Part shown: positions 15,058-24,171 of the stretch, one piece after another | Numbering within the stretch: position 1 is the stretch's first letter | Layout: every line of letters begins with the position of its first letter | Source: Nitrospiraceae bacterium | Lineage (GTDB): Bacteria > Nitrospirota > Nitrospiria > Nitrospirales > Nitrospiraceae | Length of the DNA stretch: 64,000 nt | Assembly: GCA_013140715.1 (NCBI GenBank) | Contig: JABFSG010000002.1 | Span: 45,208 to 109,207, forward strand | Direction of reading: 5' to 3' | Position numbers and translations under genes: made by a program | The notes under the pieces: generated by a model | Told to the model about the DNA's origin: nothing | The model's database searches: none | What the model saw: the letters and a program-made list of their open reading frames with translations, nothing else

Positions 15058-16326
15058 ATGACAATTCACGATCTGGCGAGCAGAGGGCTGGCTCGTCTTA
15101 CTCTTGCTATCGCTGTGAGCGGTTTGCTTGTGACGGGAGGGGCAATCGGGGGCCTGGCTCCAGCTTCCGCCTATGAAGTATGGCTGACGGATCAATCCGA
15201 TACAGCGAAAGAAAGCGGCGGCTTTCTCTACATCTACGATGGTGCGGCGCTTGCGGCGAATCCGGCCGCGGCGAAACCGGCTGTTACCATCGACCTTTCC
15301 GGCGAGATCAACGCATTTTGCGAAGCGGCGACTAAGAAGCCGGTCCGGCGCCCCCATATGTTGTTTTTCAACAAGGACCAGGATCACGCGATCGTCTCGT
15401 TCCTGAGCGGCCATGCGCTCTTTATGGATGCTCAAACCCGCAAGCCGGTGGCCTGTTTGTCGATGGGGAAAAATGTCCATGCGGTGTGGCCCACACCCGA
15501 TCAGAAGATGGCCATTGCGGCGAATATCGCCGAGAAGAAGTTTATCCGTATCTGGACCGACTATGCCAAACATACATTCACATTCGATCCCGAGAAGGAC
15601 GTGGTGAACCTCGCAGCCTGGGAAGGCGGAGAGCGCCCTGATACGTCCCCGATCTGCCCGATCACGGAATCATCCAGCCGCTATGCTTTCGTTACGCTAC
15701 GGGGCGGCGGGTTGTTGGTATTCGATGTCACCAGCACGCCGATGAAGGTTCTGGCCATGCTCGACAATAATCAGATTCACCCAGCCGGCTGTGGGGGCAT
15801 TCAGGTCGGCGAGACGATGTATATCAATTCCGGTGGCGGCTGGCCTGTAGCACCTCTTTCCTATGATATCTATGCCCTCGATCTGTCCACCCTTCCGAAG
15901 TCGGTCTCGGCCAAGCTGGTGTCCCAACGGGATGAAAAGTTTGCCGATTCTCACGGGATGGGCGGCGTCGGACGGTATCTGTGGAGTGTGGACCGTGCCG
16001 GGAACAACATCGAAATAATCGATACGGTCTCGAACCTGAGTGTGAGTTCGGTCGAGCTGGTGACGGATGCGAACAAAGATCCGGCTCCCGATCTCATGGA
16101 TAACGCGCCTGACGGGCAGTATGTCTTCGTCGGGTTGCGCGGACCCAACCCACTCACCGGGAATGACAAGTCGGTGAATAATGCCAAGGGGACAATTCCA
16201 GGCGTCGGTGTCATTCATATGGATGGCGGAGGGAAGGTCGGTCACTATAAGGGGCAGGCGGCGATCACGAATATGAAGGACGGAAAAGAAACGGCGGATG
16301 TCCACGGGATCGCTGTCCGAAAGTAG
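15058..16326 (+). CDS. Secreted beta-propeller-like protein
   Basis: A 422-residue exported protein. ATG 15058 follows a perfect AAGGAGG by five bases. The signal sequence spans residues 1-39 and ends PASAYE. The mature part shows repeated four-strand blades with WxxDxxGNNI-like and YAFVTLRGGGLLVFDV patterns, as in YncE/40-residue YVTN propellers. Examples are ACLSMGKNVHAVWPTPDQ, ESSSRYAFVTLRGGGLLVFD, YLWSVDRAGNNIEIIDTVSN and APDGQYVFVGLRGPNPLTG. Cys residues (FCEAATK, ACLS, ICPI, AGCGG) may form disulfides. No catalytic motif is seen. Likely periplasmic or extracellular scaffold or binding protein; ligand unknown. Confidence 0.8.
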   Translation: MTIHDLASRGLARLTLAIAVSGLLVTGGAIGGLAPASAYEVWLTDQSDTAKESGGFLYIYDGAALAANPAAAKPAVTIDLSGEINAFCEAATKKPVRRPHMLFFNKDQDHAIVSFLSGHALFMDAQTRKPVACLSMGKNVHAVWPTPDQKMAIAANIAEKKFIRIWTDYAKHTFTFDPEKDVVNLAAWEGGERPDTSPICPITESSSRYAFVTLRGGGLLVFDVTSTPMKVLAMLDNNQIHPAGCGGIQVGETMYINSGGGWPVAPLSYDIYALDLSTLPKSVSAKLVSQRDEKFADSHGMGGVGRYLWSVDRAGNNIEIIDTVSNLSVSSVELVTDANKDPAPDLMDNAPDGQYVFVGLRGPNPLTGNDKSVNNAKGTIPGVGVIHMDGGGKVGHYKGQAAITNMKDGKETADVHGIAVRK

Positions 16327-16413
16327 TATCGGATTGAAGAAACCTCGCGAGGCCGCGGCTTTGTCGCCACGGCCTGTTGCAAAGTGAATGAGAGCCTGTT
16401 GTTGATCAAAATA

Positions 16414-17001
16414 ATGCCACTACTCGGTGGCCTCTGCCGTTCAGGTTCTGTGAGCGCCAGACTCGCGTTGTTGGTCTTGTGCGTTACGCTGGGGTCCTGT
16501 GCAGGGCTTGATTCAAGAAGCGAGCTGACGACAGTCACGTCGGTGGACCTTTCGCGCTATGCCGGCACATGGTATGAAATCGCGCGGCTTCCGATGTGGT
16601 TTCAGCGCCATTGCGTGGACTCCAAGGCCCGTTACTCCAGCCGTCCTGATGGGGCGGTCCTCGTACACAATGAGTGTGTGACTGCGACCGGAGAAGTCGA
16701 GCAGGCAGATGGTCTAGCGACAGTGGTCGATGCCAGGACGAACGCGCGACTCACCGTGGTGTTCGATAATTGGTTCGCGAGGCTGTTTGGCTCATCCCGC
16801 GATGGAAACTACTGGATCTTCGACCTCGATCCAGAGTACCGGACTGCAATGGTGGGAACTCCGGATCGTCGCTATCTCTGGATCCTGTCCCGGACTCCAC
16901 AGTTGAATGAGGCCATATATCAACGTCTGGTCGAGTGGGCCCAGCAGTTGGGTTATCCGGCATCAGATCTGATTCGAGCCCGGCGCCCCATCTCTTCGTG
17001 A
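16414..17001 (+). CDS. blc: Bacterial lipocalin (Blc-like lipoprotein)
   Basis: Outer-membrane lipocalin that binds hydrophobic ligands such as fatty acids or lysophospholipids. The 195 residues from ATG 16414 start with a signal sequence and lipobox LGSC (a GTG at 16384 would extend it by 10 residues). The lipocalin motif 1 is clear: YAGTWYEIARLPMWFQRHC. Further conserved segments are YSSRPDGAVLVHNEC, GLATVVDARTNARLTVVFDN, GNYWIFDLDPEYRTAMVGTP and YLWILSRTPQLNEAIYQRLV. Length and motif order match Blc. Stand-alone gene. Confidence 0.93.
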   Translation: MPLLGGLCRSGSVSARLALLVLCVTLGSCAGLDSRSELTTVTSVDLSRYAGTWYEIARLPMWFQRHCVDSKARYSSRPDGAVLVHNECVTATGEVEQADGLATVVDARTNARLTVVFDNWFARLFGSSRDGNYWIFDLDPEYRTAMVGTPDRRYLWILSRTPQLNEAIYQRLVEWAQQLGYPASDLIRARRPISS

Positions 17002-17057
17002 CGGATCGCAGCGCGCCCCGCAGAACTCGGTAGCCCGTTTGACTTGGAGAACACAGC

Positions 17058-17897
17058 ATGTCCTTGACTACTTATAATCATGTGCCGGTTCCGTCTTTCA
17101 TGTATGGCACGGCTTGGAAAAAAGAGGCCACGACAAAACTGGTGCAGCTTGCAGTGGCGGCCGGCTTCACCGCCATCGATACGGCCAACCAACTGATCCA
17201 TTACCAGGAAGCGTTGGTCGGAGAGGCTCTGCTGGCTCTTGCAAGGCAGGGGGTCGCGCGGGATCGTCTCTTTCTTCAAACTAAGTTTACGCCGACCAAT
17301 GGTCAGGACCATCGAACTCCCTATGATGCCTCGGCTCCTCTCACCGCCCAAGTGACCCAGTCTTTCGACAGCTCGTTGGCCCATCTGCACAGCGACTATC
17401 TCGACTCCTATGTGTTACACGGGCCTTATCAGCGGCAGGGGTTGGGAGCTGCGGACTGGGAGGTCTGGGCTGCGATCGAGGGGCTCTATCGGTCAGGGAA
17501 AACAAAAATGGTCGGCATCAGTAATGTGACTGCCGAGCAACTCACTCAACTTTGCGCTAAGGCGGCTGTGAAACCCATGATGGTGCAAAATCGTTGTTAT
17601 GCTGCATTGGGATGGGACAAAGAGGTGCGGGAGATCTGCCGGACCCATGGCATCATCTATCAAGGTTTTTCGCTCTTGACCGCCAATCGAGAGGTTTTTA
17701 GCGATCCAAGTATTCGAGCCATCGCCCAGCGGTTAGGGACCGGTCTGGCGCAAGTCGTATTTCGGTTTGCGATGCAGATCGGAATGCTCCCTTTGACCGG
17801 CACGACGAATCCCCAACATATGAAAGACGATCTTCAGGCCGAACAGCTCACCCTCACCGCTGAAGATATGCAGGTCATCGAAACGGTTGGGATGTAA
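17058..17897 (+). CDS. Aldo/keto reductase family oxidoreductase
   Basis: NADPH-dependent carbonyl reductase of the AKR superfamily, 279 residues, cytosolic. The TIM-barrel markers are present: MYGTAWKKEATTKLVQLAV, FTAIDTANQ, LFLQTKFTPTNGQ (catalytic Lys), YLDSYVLHGP (catalytic His), KMVGISNVTAEQLTQL, MVQNRCYAALGW and IIYQGFSLLTANRE. The usual DTAxxYGNE is altered: after the catalytic Asp the sequence is NQLIHYQEALVGEAL. The active-site Tyr is therefore either shifted to the HYQE tyrosine or missing. The substrate is unknown. Confidence 0.88.
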   Translation: MSLTTYNHVPVPSFMYGTAWKKEATTKLVQLAVAAGFTAIDTANQLIHYQEALVGEALLALARQGVARDRLFLQTKFTPTNGQDHRTPYDASAPLTAQVTQSFDSSLAHLHSDYLDSYVLHGPYQRQGLGAADWEVWAAIEGLYRSGKTKMVGISNVTAEQLTQLCAKAAVKPMMVQNRCYAALGWDKEVREICRTHGIIYQGFSLLTANREVFSDPSIRAIAQRLGTGLAQVVFRFAMQIGMLPLTGTTNPQHMKDDLQAEQLTLTAEDMQVIETVGM

Positions 17898-18036
17898 AAC
17901 GGAAGCTCAGAGGAGGTCGGATCGGCCTCGGTCGGCTTCGCATAGAAGCATAACCGGTGAAGTAGACCATTCCCTCCCCATCTTTATCCGCATGACCGAT
18001 CGGAGCACACCACTGACGGTCTTTCCCGGCATCCTG

Positions 18037-19560
18037 TTAGAGAATTCCTGCCAGCCGATTGATGCTGAGTATGGCCTGTCCAAAGAACAGCTGGAACGAC
18101 TGCAGATCGTGGGGTGAGACCTGACTGGAATAGGGGCCACGGTCGCAATAGAGGAGTCCGATCGGCCGGTTGCCGACGCGGATAGGGGCCAGGACGGCAG
18201 ATGAGGTTTGCCAGATTGCAGCGAACGTCGGGTGAAGAGATTGAGGTTCTTCGGCGGAAGCATCCGATACCAAGATTGGATCGTGCTGCTTAAGTACCCG
18301 CAAGAAGAGCGGGTGATCGACAGTGAGTGATCCTGTGAAGCTGCACAAGTGCTGAGTCGGTTCATCGACACCGACGACGACTCGCCCCAGTAGCTGGTCG
18401 GTATCGCCGGGATTCAAGAGCGCCAGCGCCACCCGTGTAAATCCGCCGTCATCATGCAGTGCTTTGACCAGAGTCGAGAGGAGGCTGTTGAAGTCTTTTG
18501 CCGCCAACAGCGAAGTTTGAAACTTTTGCAGGGTTTCGAACGGGTGTGTCTGGATCGGCGGGACGGTTTGGCTTCTTGGCTGATCAGGCGATGGGGTTTG
18601 GACTTTTGGTGACGAAATCGAGGGAGTCAGTGTGGAGGGGGAGGCCGATGCCTGCGCGATGACAGTCTCGGTAATTCCGACGGAACGGGAGAGTTGGCGG
18701 CCTTTGTCGAAGGCGCGGGTTAAGGCCTCCTGCAAGCTACGCTCAGGTAAAGCGGAACCCTGCTGAAGCGTACGACGAATCCGGTCGGCAACGCCGGGCT
18801 TCGATGGGTTGGCCATGGCCGAAACAAGGTTGTTCGCGCCTGAGACGAGTCCCACAAATATCTGTTGATTGGTCTGCCAGCGGGTTTCGGCCACCGGTGG
18901 TGGTGCGCTGATGAGATCCACCAAACCGGTTGGCAGAACCCATGTCTGTGCCAAGGCCGTTGCAAAGCGAGTTTTCGAGACACCGAGAATGTTGGCTTCG
19001 TCGGCTGGTGTTCGTGCTTCGACAAGTAATTCGTACAGGTCTGGCGCTTGATAGGCGATGACCAGGTCAACGAACGAGTACAACAGGGCGGCGCTGAAGA
19101 GCTGTCCCGGTTGAGGGTAATTCATGGCGGTGCCGAGTTCGAACGCATGTGTCGACGCGAAGAGGGCCTTTGCGATCAATCGGCTCAAGAGCGGGCGACG
19201 ATCCGGCATTTGCGCCAGATGCTCCATCAATTGTGCGGTGGCCACGAGTGTGCGAACTGTATCCAGGCCGAGCCAGGTTACGGCATGGGGCACAGAGGTG
19301 ATGGTCTGTTGTGGGCTGTAGGCGATCCCATTGGCGATCTGGAGTACTTTGCAGGTTAGCCCGGGATCGCGACTGACAATTTGTGCAAGCGCATCGGGGC
19401 TTGACGTGTCGCCGCTCATGTTGAGAATTTTCTGACAGGTCGCCTGCAATGTCGGGAGGGCATTGGCCTGCGGATCGAAAAGCCGGCGCAGCGGAGGAGG
19501 TACCAGCGCGCAAATCTCGTTGTTGGCCTCAGAGTTCATTACCGATGGAGCAGTTTGCAC
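18037..19560 (-). CDS. HDOD-domain signalling protein with C-terminal GAF-like domain
   Basis: A 507-residue cytosolic regulator. The start is GTG 19560, seven bases after AGGAGG. Residues ~25-225 form an HDOD domain (LPTLQATCQKILNM, ALAQIVSRDPGLTCKVLQIA, ITSVPHAVTWLGLDTVRTLV). It is related to HD phosphohydrolases but lacks the His-Asp metal ligands. A Ser/Pro/Thr-rich linker runs from ~300 to 340. Residues ~345-500 look like a GAF domain (FQTSLLAAKDFNSLLSTLVK, VLAPIRVGNRPIGLLYCDRG). HDOD-GAF proteins usually act in motility, biofilm or stress signalling; no partner is visible here. Confidence 0.85.
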   Translation of the reverse strand: MQTAPSVMNSEANNEICALVPPPLRRLFDPQANALPTLQATCQKILNMSGDTSSPDALAQIVSRDPGLTCKVLQIANGIAYSPQQTITSVPHAVTWLGLDTVRTLVATAQLMEHLAQMPDRRPLLSRLIAKALFASTHAFELGTAMNYPQPGQLFSAALLYSFVDLVIAYQAPDLYELLVEARTPADEANILGVSKTRFATALAQTWVLPTGLVDLISAPPPVAETRWQTNQQIFVGLVSGANNLVSAMANPSKPGVADRIRRTLQQGSALPERSLQEALTRAFDKGRQLSRSVGITETVIAQASASPSTLTPSISSPKVQTPSPDQPRSQTVPPIQTHPFETLQKFQTSLLAAKDFNSLLSTLVKALHDDGGFTRVALALLNPGDTDQLLGRVVVGVDEPTQHLCSFTGSLTVDHPLFLRVLKQHDPILVSDASAEEPQSLHPTFAAIWQTSSAVLAPIRVGNRPIGLLYCDRGPYSSQVSPHDLQSFQLFFGQAILSINRLAGIL

Positions 19561-19678
19561 GATTGTGCCTCCTGTCTAGCCTGTGAGCGGAATATCGAAG
19601 TAGCCTTCCAGTGTCTCTATCGGCTAATTGGAAGGGGAAATTTAGCCGGAAACGATCATGTTGCGTGAATGTCGAGGC

Positions 19679-21409
19679 TTACGAAGGGAGTTCGATCAGT
19701 CGAAGGGTGTAGAGGTACTGGTAGAGCCCTTTACGGTCCATCAGTTCGGCATGGGTGCCGGTTTCCACGAGGCGTCCTTTGTTGAGTACGAGGATACGAT
19801 CCGCCCGTTGGATAGTCGTTAAGCGGTGGGCGATCACGAACGTCGTGCGGCCTTTCATGAGTTGTTCCAGCGCCTCCTGGACGAGTCGTTCCGACTCGCT
19901 GTCGAGAGCGGAGGTGGCTTCATCTAACAGCAAGATCCGTGGATTTTTTACAATGGCCCTGGCGATGGCAATACGTTGCCGCTGCCCGCCGGATACATTG
20001 ATCCCCTTTTCCCCCACGATGGTTTGATACTGGTCCGGGAAGCTCATGATGAAGTCGTGGGCATGGGCCGCCCGGCTCGCCGCCACGACATTTTCTTCCG
20101 TAGCCGTATTGTCACCGTAGCGGATATTGTCGAGAATCGTCCCGCCGAACAGGATCGTTTCCTGCGGAACCAGGGCGATCTGTCGATACCAACTATCCAT
20201 CGTAACTTGGCGGAGATCTTGCCCGTCGATGGTGATATGCCCCGCGGTAGGATCGTAGAAGCGGTGGAGCAGGTTCATCACGGTGGTCTTTCCGGCGCCT
20301 GTGGGGCCGACGATCGCGACCAATTCGCCTGCTTTGGCTTCGAAGGATATATCCGTCAAGACCGGTTGGCGTGGATCGTAGGCAAAGCTGACACGCTCGA
20401 CACGGATGTGCCCCGAGACAGTAGACAGCGGGGTGGCCGTGGGGGAGTCGCTGACTTCTGCTCCTGTGTCCAGAATTTCGAACACTCGCTGGGTGGCTCC
20501 CTGCGCTTCTCTGATCTGGGCGAAGACGCGGGCAGCGGAGCCAAATGGACCAATCAGAATTCCTGCGAAGAGGACGAACGCAAAGAGATCGCCCGGCGAG
20601 ACGCTCCCGTCGATGACCTGGCGTCCTCCATACCAGAGGACAGCTCCTGCCGCGGAGAAAGTGAGAAGGATGATGACGGGGGTAAACACCGCCATGATTC
20701 CTGCTCGCCGCATGGACAATGCCAACGTCTGTTCGACTTGTGCTGCAAACCTGGCTTCTTCTCGTTCTGTCTGGACGAAGGATTTTACGATGCGAATGCC
20801 CGAGATGACTTCTTCGATCAAGGTGCTCAAGGCAGCAGTTTGATCCTGAATCGAGGTTGAGAGAGATTTCAGTCTTTTCCCGAAGAGCTTAGCTACGAGG
20901 ACGAGCATCGGGAGCAGAATCAGAATCAGGAGACAGAGCCGCCAATTCATCGTCAGCAAGAAAGCGATCCCTCCAACGAGGGTCACCAGCTGTTTGGCAC
21001 TATCGATGGGGGTTTCCGTCACGACCGATTGGATCACCGTGACGTCGTTCATGAGCCGTGAAAGGAGTTCCCCGGTTCGCCTGCGGGCGAAGAAGCTCAC
21101 CGACAGGGTGTGCAGATGAGCAAAGAGATGCCGGCGAAAATCAGCGATGATGTGCTGCGAGATCCAGGCGGTCAGATAACTATGGCCCATCGAGCAGAGC
21201 CCCTGCAGCACGACGAGCCCGAGAAAGACGGTGATCAGGCTCGTCATTCTGGACTCGTCGTGTTGCACGGTAATGATGTCCCAGAGGGTGCCGGCAAACC
21301 GCAACAGGGCCAGATTGATGGCGGCGACAGCCATGACCAGCAGGCCTGACAGAGCCATGCGTGACAGATAGGGTCTCAGGAACGGAAGAAATCGTGAAAA
21401 GGTGGACAT
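19679..21409 (-). CDS. msbA: ABC exporter, MsbA-like half-transporter
   Basis: A 576-residue fused permease/ATPase that works as a homodimer in the inner membrane, most likely flipping lipid A-core or another lipid. Six transmembrane helices occupy residues ~1-310. The nucleotide-binding domain has Walker A GPTGAGKTT, Q-loop LVPQETILFGGT, signature NVSGGQRQR, Walker B ILLLDEAT and H-loop VIAHRLTT. Length and the motif order match MsbA. Closely related multidrug and lipid exporters cannot be excluded. Stands alone, with a hairpin in the gap upstream. Confidence 0.88.
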   Translation of the reverse strand: MSTFSRFLPFLRPYLSRMALSGLLVMAVAAINLALLRFAGTLWDIITVQHDESRMTSLITVFLGLVVLQGLCSMGHSYLTAWISQHIIADFRRHLFAHLHTLSVSFFARRRTGELLSRLMNDVTVIQSVVTETPIDSAKQLVTLVGGIAFLLTMNWRLCLLILILLPMLVLVAKLFGKRLKSLSTSIQDQTAALSTLIEEVISGIRIVKSFVQTEREEARFAAQVEQTLALSMRRAGIMAVFTPVIILLTFSAAGAVLWYGGRQVIDGSVSPGDLFAFVLFAGILIGPFGSAARVFAQIREAQGATQRVFEILDTGAEVSDSPTATPLSTVSGHIRVERVSFAYDPRQPVLTDISFEAKAGELVAIVGPTGAGKTTVMNLLHRFYDPTAGHITIDGQDLRQVTMDSWYRQIALVPQETILFGGTILDNIRYGDNTATEENVVAASRAAHAHDFIMSFPDQYQTIVGEKGINVSGGQRQRIAIARAIVKNPRILLLDEATSALDSESERLVQEALEQLMKGRTTFVIAHRLTTIQRADRILVLNKGRLVETGTHAELMDRKGLYQYLYTLRLIELPS

Positions 21410-21739
21410 GGTGAGGAGCGATCTTAGAGGAGGTGGTTACAGAAAACCAAGAGAGAATCGTGGAGGCAAGATATCGAACCGAGGTGGTGCGGCACTACAG
21501 TTTTGCAGTGAACTCAACCAGGTTCTAGTTGCTGGCTACTAATTCCTAGAGACCGTCTCATTCATCTGCCCGTTATCGGGGCGGATGAAGAGGCGTGGTT
21601 CTTCGTTCACGGCATAGGACACGCGATCTCGTGGGAGGAATGGGTCAGTCGCCACCGTAGACGCAGGTCACAGTCCGGACGCGTGTGCGAACCTTCTTGC
21701 CTTCTGGCATGGACCCATCCTCCCCCTTCTCGGGTGAGA
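21410..21739. other. Intergenic region with one hairpin, no gene seen
   Basis: 330 bases separate the 5' end of the MsbA-like gene from the 3' end of the small bS22-like gene on the same strand. It probably contains the exporter promoter and the terminator of the small gene. One hairpin, TCATCTGCCC (21562-21571) / GGGCGGATGA (21579-21588), pairs at 9 of 10 positions. No tRNA or other RNA gene was recognised. Confidence 0.5.
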
Positions 21740-21835
21740 CTAGCTTTTCCGACGTTCAAACTTTTGACGCCGGCGCAGCTTCTTGTACTTATGCTTGCGC
21801 ATCTTCTTACGGCGTTTTTTCAGCACACTGGACAT
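21740..21835 (-). CDS. 31-residue basic ribosomal protein, bS22/AURKAIP1-COX24 type
   Basis: Very small and extremely basic (about 19 Lys/Arg of 31): it begins MSSVLKKRRKKMRKHKYKKL and ends RRRQKFERRKS. This pattern, SVxKKRRKxMxKxKxxKLxRR, matches the AURKAIP1/COX24 domain. In bacteria that domain is ribosomal protein bS22 on the small subunit and in mitochondria mS38. ATG 21835 is preceded by AGGGAG at seven bases; the longer open frame upstream is not protein-like. It likely binds 16S rRNA near the decoding helix. Easily missed by gene callers because of its size. Confidence 0.82.
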   Translation of the reverse strand: MSSVLKKRRKKMRKHKYKKLRRRQKFERRKS

Positions 21836-22014
21836 GCGTTCGCTCCCTGGAAGGAGACGGAGTGTAGAAGTTTTCTTCTCAAATAGCAAGGTCAGCGACG
21901 GATTAAATTGATCAAGATCGGATGGAGACTGAACGTCCGGGTTGGCGACTGTTACGCGTGAGGGCTGTCTTACAGCCGCTTGACCTGCCTGACAGCCGTT
22001 CCTATACTGCAACC

Positions 22015-22524
22015 ATGATGCGCCTAAATAAGTTCCCGCTGTTTTCCCTCTTGGCCCTGCTCGTCTCGATCGGCTTGCTCGTCGTCGGCTGCGGCGGCAA
22101 GAAACAGCAATATCCGGAGGATCACGAACGATACCTCCGTATCGATCGGGCGGTGGAATCGCTTCGCCAAGCCTATATGAAGAAAGATTCGACGAGCCTG
22201 TCCTCGCTCATGATGCCGGTTGATCAGCTTGAGCGGCTGAAGGAAGAGGCGCAGGGCGATTTCGAAACATTCAACGCCATCGCCTTGGACTTCGCGGTCG
22301 AGCGCATTATGGTCGACGGGGATAACATCGATGTGTTCGTGCATTGGCAAGGGCTATGGAAGAAGGATGTAGATGACCCTGGTCTCCGGCAGCGAGGCCA
22401 TACGCGATTGCAGTGGGTCGGAACCCAATCGATTCTTTTACGCGGAGTTCAGGGCGACTCTCCCTTCGGCATGCAAGCTCGGCAATCGACGACCGACTCC
22501 ACACGTCCTCTCAAGAAGAAGTAA
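22015..22524 (+). CDS. Lipoprotein of unknown function
   Basis: A 169-residue lipoprotein. The start is the ATGATG at 22015. The signal sequence (LFSLLALLVSIGLLVVGC) ends in lipobox VVGC at about residue 26, followed by GGKKQQ. The mature part begins with two amphipathic helices (RYLRIDRAVESLRQAYMKKD, LMMPVDQLERLKEEAQGDFE). Strands ALDFAVERIMVDGDNIDVFV and HWQGLWKK follow, and the fold resembles small NTF2/SnoaL-like cone domains in layout. It is three bases upstream of nadB and probably co-transcribed, though a functional link is not evident. Confidence 0.8.
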   Translation: MMRLNKFPLFSLLALLVSIGLLVVGCGGKKQQYPEDHERYLRIDRAVESLRQAYMKKDSTSLSSLMMPVDQLERLKEEAQGDFETFNAIALDFAVERIMVDGDNIDVFVHWQGLWKKDVDDPGLRQRGHTRLQWVGTQSILLRGVQGDSPFGMQARQSTTDSTRPLKKK

Positions 22525-22527
22525 CCC

Positions 22528-24171
22528 ATGCCATCCCGTCGATCCCGTGCTCCGGTGCAAGCCGATTTCCTGGTCATTGGGAGCGGTGTGGCCGGCCTCC
22601 GTGCGGCGTTGGAGCTGAGCCGTGCCGGACGTGTCATGGTGCTGACCAAGGGGCATCCGCTTCAAAGTAGCTCGATTCATGCGCAGGGTGGAGTCGCGGT
22701 GGCGATGAGTGAAGAAGACGACGTGGCCATCCATTTGACCGACACGCTTAAAGCGGGGCATGGGCTCTGTCGAAAAGAAGCGGTGAAGGTCCTTGTTGAA
22801 GAGGGGCCTGGGCGGATCCAAGAGTTGATCGGGTGGGGGGCCAAGTTCGACAAAGTCGGCGGAAAATTTGCGTTCGCCCGGGAGGCTGCCCATAGTCGAA
22901 GTCGCATTCTGCGCGCACGGGGGGATGCGACGGGGAACGAGATGGTGCGGGTGTTGATTGCCGAAGTGAATAGGCAGTCGCAGATTCAGCGGCTGGACCA
23001 TCACTTTACCGTAGATCTTCTCGTCGAAGCGGGACGTTGCAGAGGGGCTATTGTGCTGGATGAAGGATCTGGTCGCCAGTTCGTACTGCCGGCTCGCGCC
23101 GTCGTGTTGACCACCGGCGGGGCCGGGCAGATCTATGCGCGGACGACCAATCCTGCGAATGCCACCGGAGATGGGATGGCGATGGCGCTGCGTGCAGGCG
23201 CAGTCCTTCAAGACATGGAGTTCGTGCAATTCCATCCGACGGCGCTCTATTTGCCGTCGAGTCCGCCGTTCTTACTGTCCGAGGCGATGCGAGGGGAGGG
23301 TGCGCAGCTGCGTAATAATAAAGGGGCGCTGTTCATGCAACGCTACCACCCTATGGGGGCCTTAGCGCCGAGAGACATTGTGTCGCGGGCGATTTTGGCC
23401 GAGATGGCCGCGACCAAAGCCCGGCATGTCTATCTCGACGTGACCCACTTGGGTGCAGAGTTTGTGAAGCGGCGCTTCCCGACGATTTATGCGACCTGCC
23501 TTCGTTATGACATCGATATCACGGAAGAATGGATCCCTGTGTCTCCCAGCGCACATTATATGATGGGTGGGGTCTGGACCGATCTGAACGGTGCGACATC
23601 GGTTCCTGGGCTCTTTGCCGCCGGAGAAGTGGCCTGTAGCGGCGTGCATGGGGCGAATCGTTTGGCGAGTAATTCCTTGCTCGAAGGATTGGTGTTTGGT
23701 GCGCGTGCGGCATCGGCAGCCGTGGCCTCTGCCGGCCAATCTGCCGTCTCTACGCTATCGGCTCAGGAGACCACATTCCGAACGGGTCAGTTTGGGACCC
23801 TGGAGGATGCGGAAAAGCTGCGGAGCTCACTGCGTCGAACGATGTGGGGACAAGTCGGCGTTATCCGTTCCGGTGAGTCGCTCATCCGGGCCTGCGCTCA
23901 ACTGTCGCGGTGGGCGCAACTGGTGACCCAGCCCTTTGCGGGCCGGGCCGCGCTGGAAGTGAAAAACATGGTCCAGGTGGCGCAATGTGTTGCGGAAGCG
24001 GCACTGTGGAGAGAGAACAGCGTGGGGGCCCATTATCGATCTGATTTTCCAGAGGCCAAGCGGGCGGGCTGGCAACAACACAGTCGCTTATCGAGCGGAG
24101 AAGTCGTCAGCGGGAAGCCACTTCAGAAATCGCGGGGATTGCTGTTATCTCTGCGGGGACGAATCGGCTGA
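22528..24171 (+). CDS. nadB: L-aspartate oxidase
   Basis: FAD enzyme oxidising L-aspartate to iminoaspartate, the first step of de novo NAD synthesis. The 547 residues have the Rossmann FAD site near the N-terminus (DFLVIGSGVAGLRAALELSR) and the NadB/SdhA-family SSIHAQGGVAVAM. AHSRSRILRARGDATG contains the substrate and catalytic Arg region. Further motifs are TTGGAGQIYARTTNP, EFVQFHPTALY, EAMRGEGAQLRN, SPSAHYMMGGVWTD and GEVACSGVHGANRLASNSLL. All point to NadB rather than fumarate reductase. Its last 65 bases overlap the convergent lytic transglycosylase gene. NadA and NadC are not in the window. Confidence 0.96.
   Translation: MPSRRSRAPVQADFLVIGSGVAGLRAALELSRAGRVMVLTKGHPLQSSSIHAQGGVAVAMSEEDDVAIHLTDTLKAGHGLCRKEAVKVLVEEGPGRIQELIGWGAKFDKVGGKFAFAREAAHSRSRILRARGDATGNEMVRVLIAEVNRQSQIQRLDHHFTVDLLVEAGRCRGAIVLDEGSGRQFVLPARAVVLTTGGAGQIYARTTNPANATGDGMAMALRAGAVLQDMEFVQFHPTALYLPSSPPFLLSEAMRGEGAQLRNNKGALFMQRYHPMGALAPRDIVSRAILAEMAATKARHVYLDVTHLGAEFVKRRFPTIYATCLRYDIDITEEWIPVSPSAHYMMGGVWTDLNGATSVPGLFAAGEVACSGVHGANRLASNSLLEGLVFGARAASAAVASAGQSAVSTLSAQETTFRTGQFGTLEDAEKLRSSLRRTMWGQVGVIRSGESLIRACAQLSRWAQLVTQPFAGRAALEVKNMVQVAQCVAEAALWRENSVGAHYRSDFPEAKRAGWQQHSRLSSGEVVSGKPLQKSRGLLLSLRGRIG

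Noticed and set aside
19976..20860. A 294-codon + strand frame opposite the ABC exporter
   Set aside because: Antisense shadow; the minus-strand frame holds Walker A/B and signature motifs.
22438..23235. A 265-codon minus frame opposite nadB
   Set aside because: His/Arg/Pro-rich shadow without ribosome site; nadB motifs occupy the + frame.
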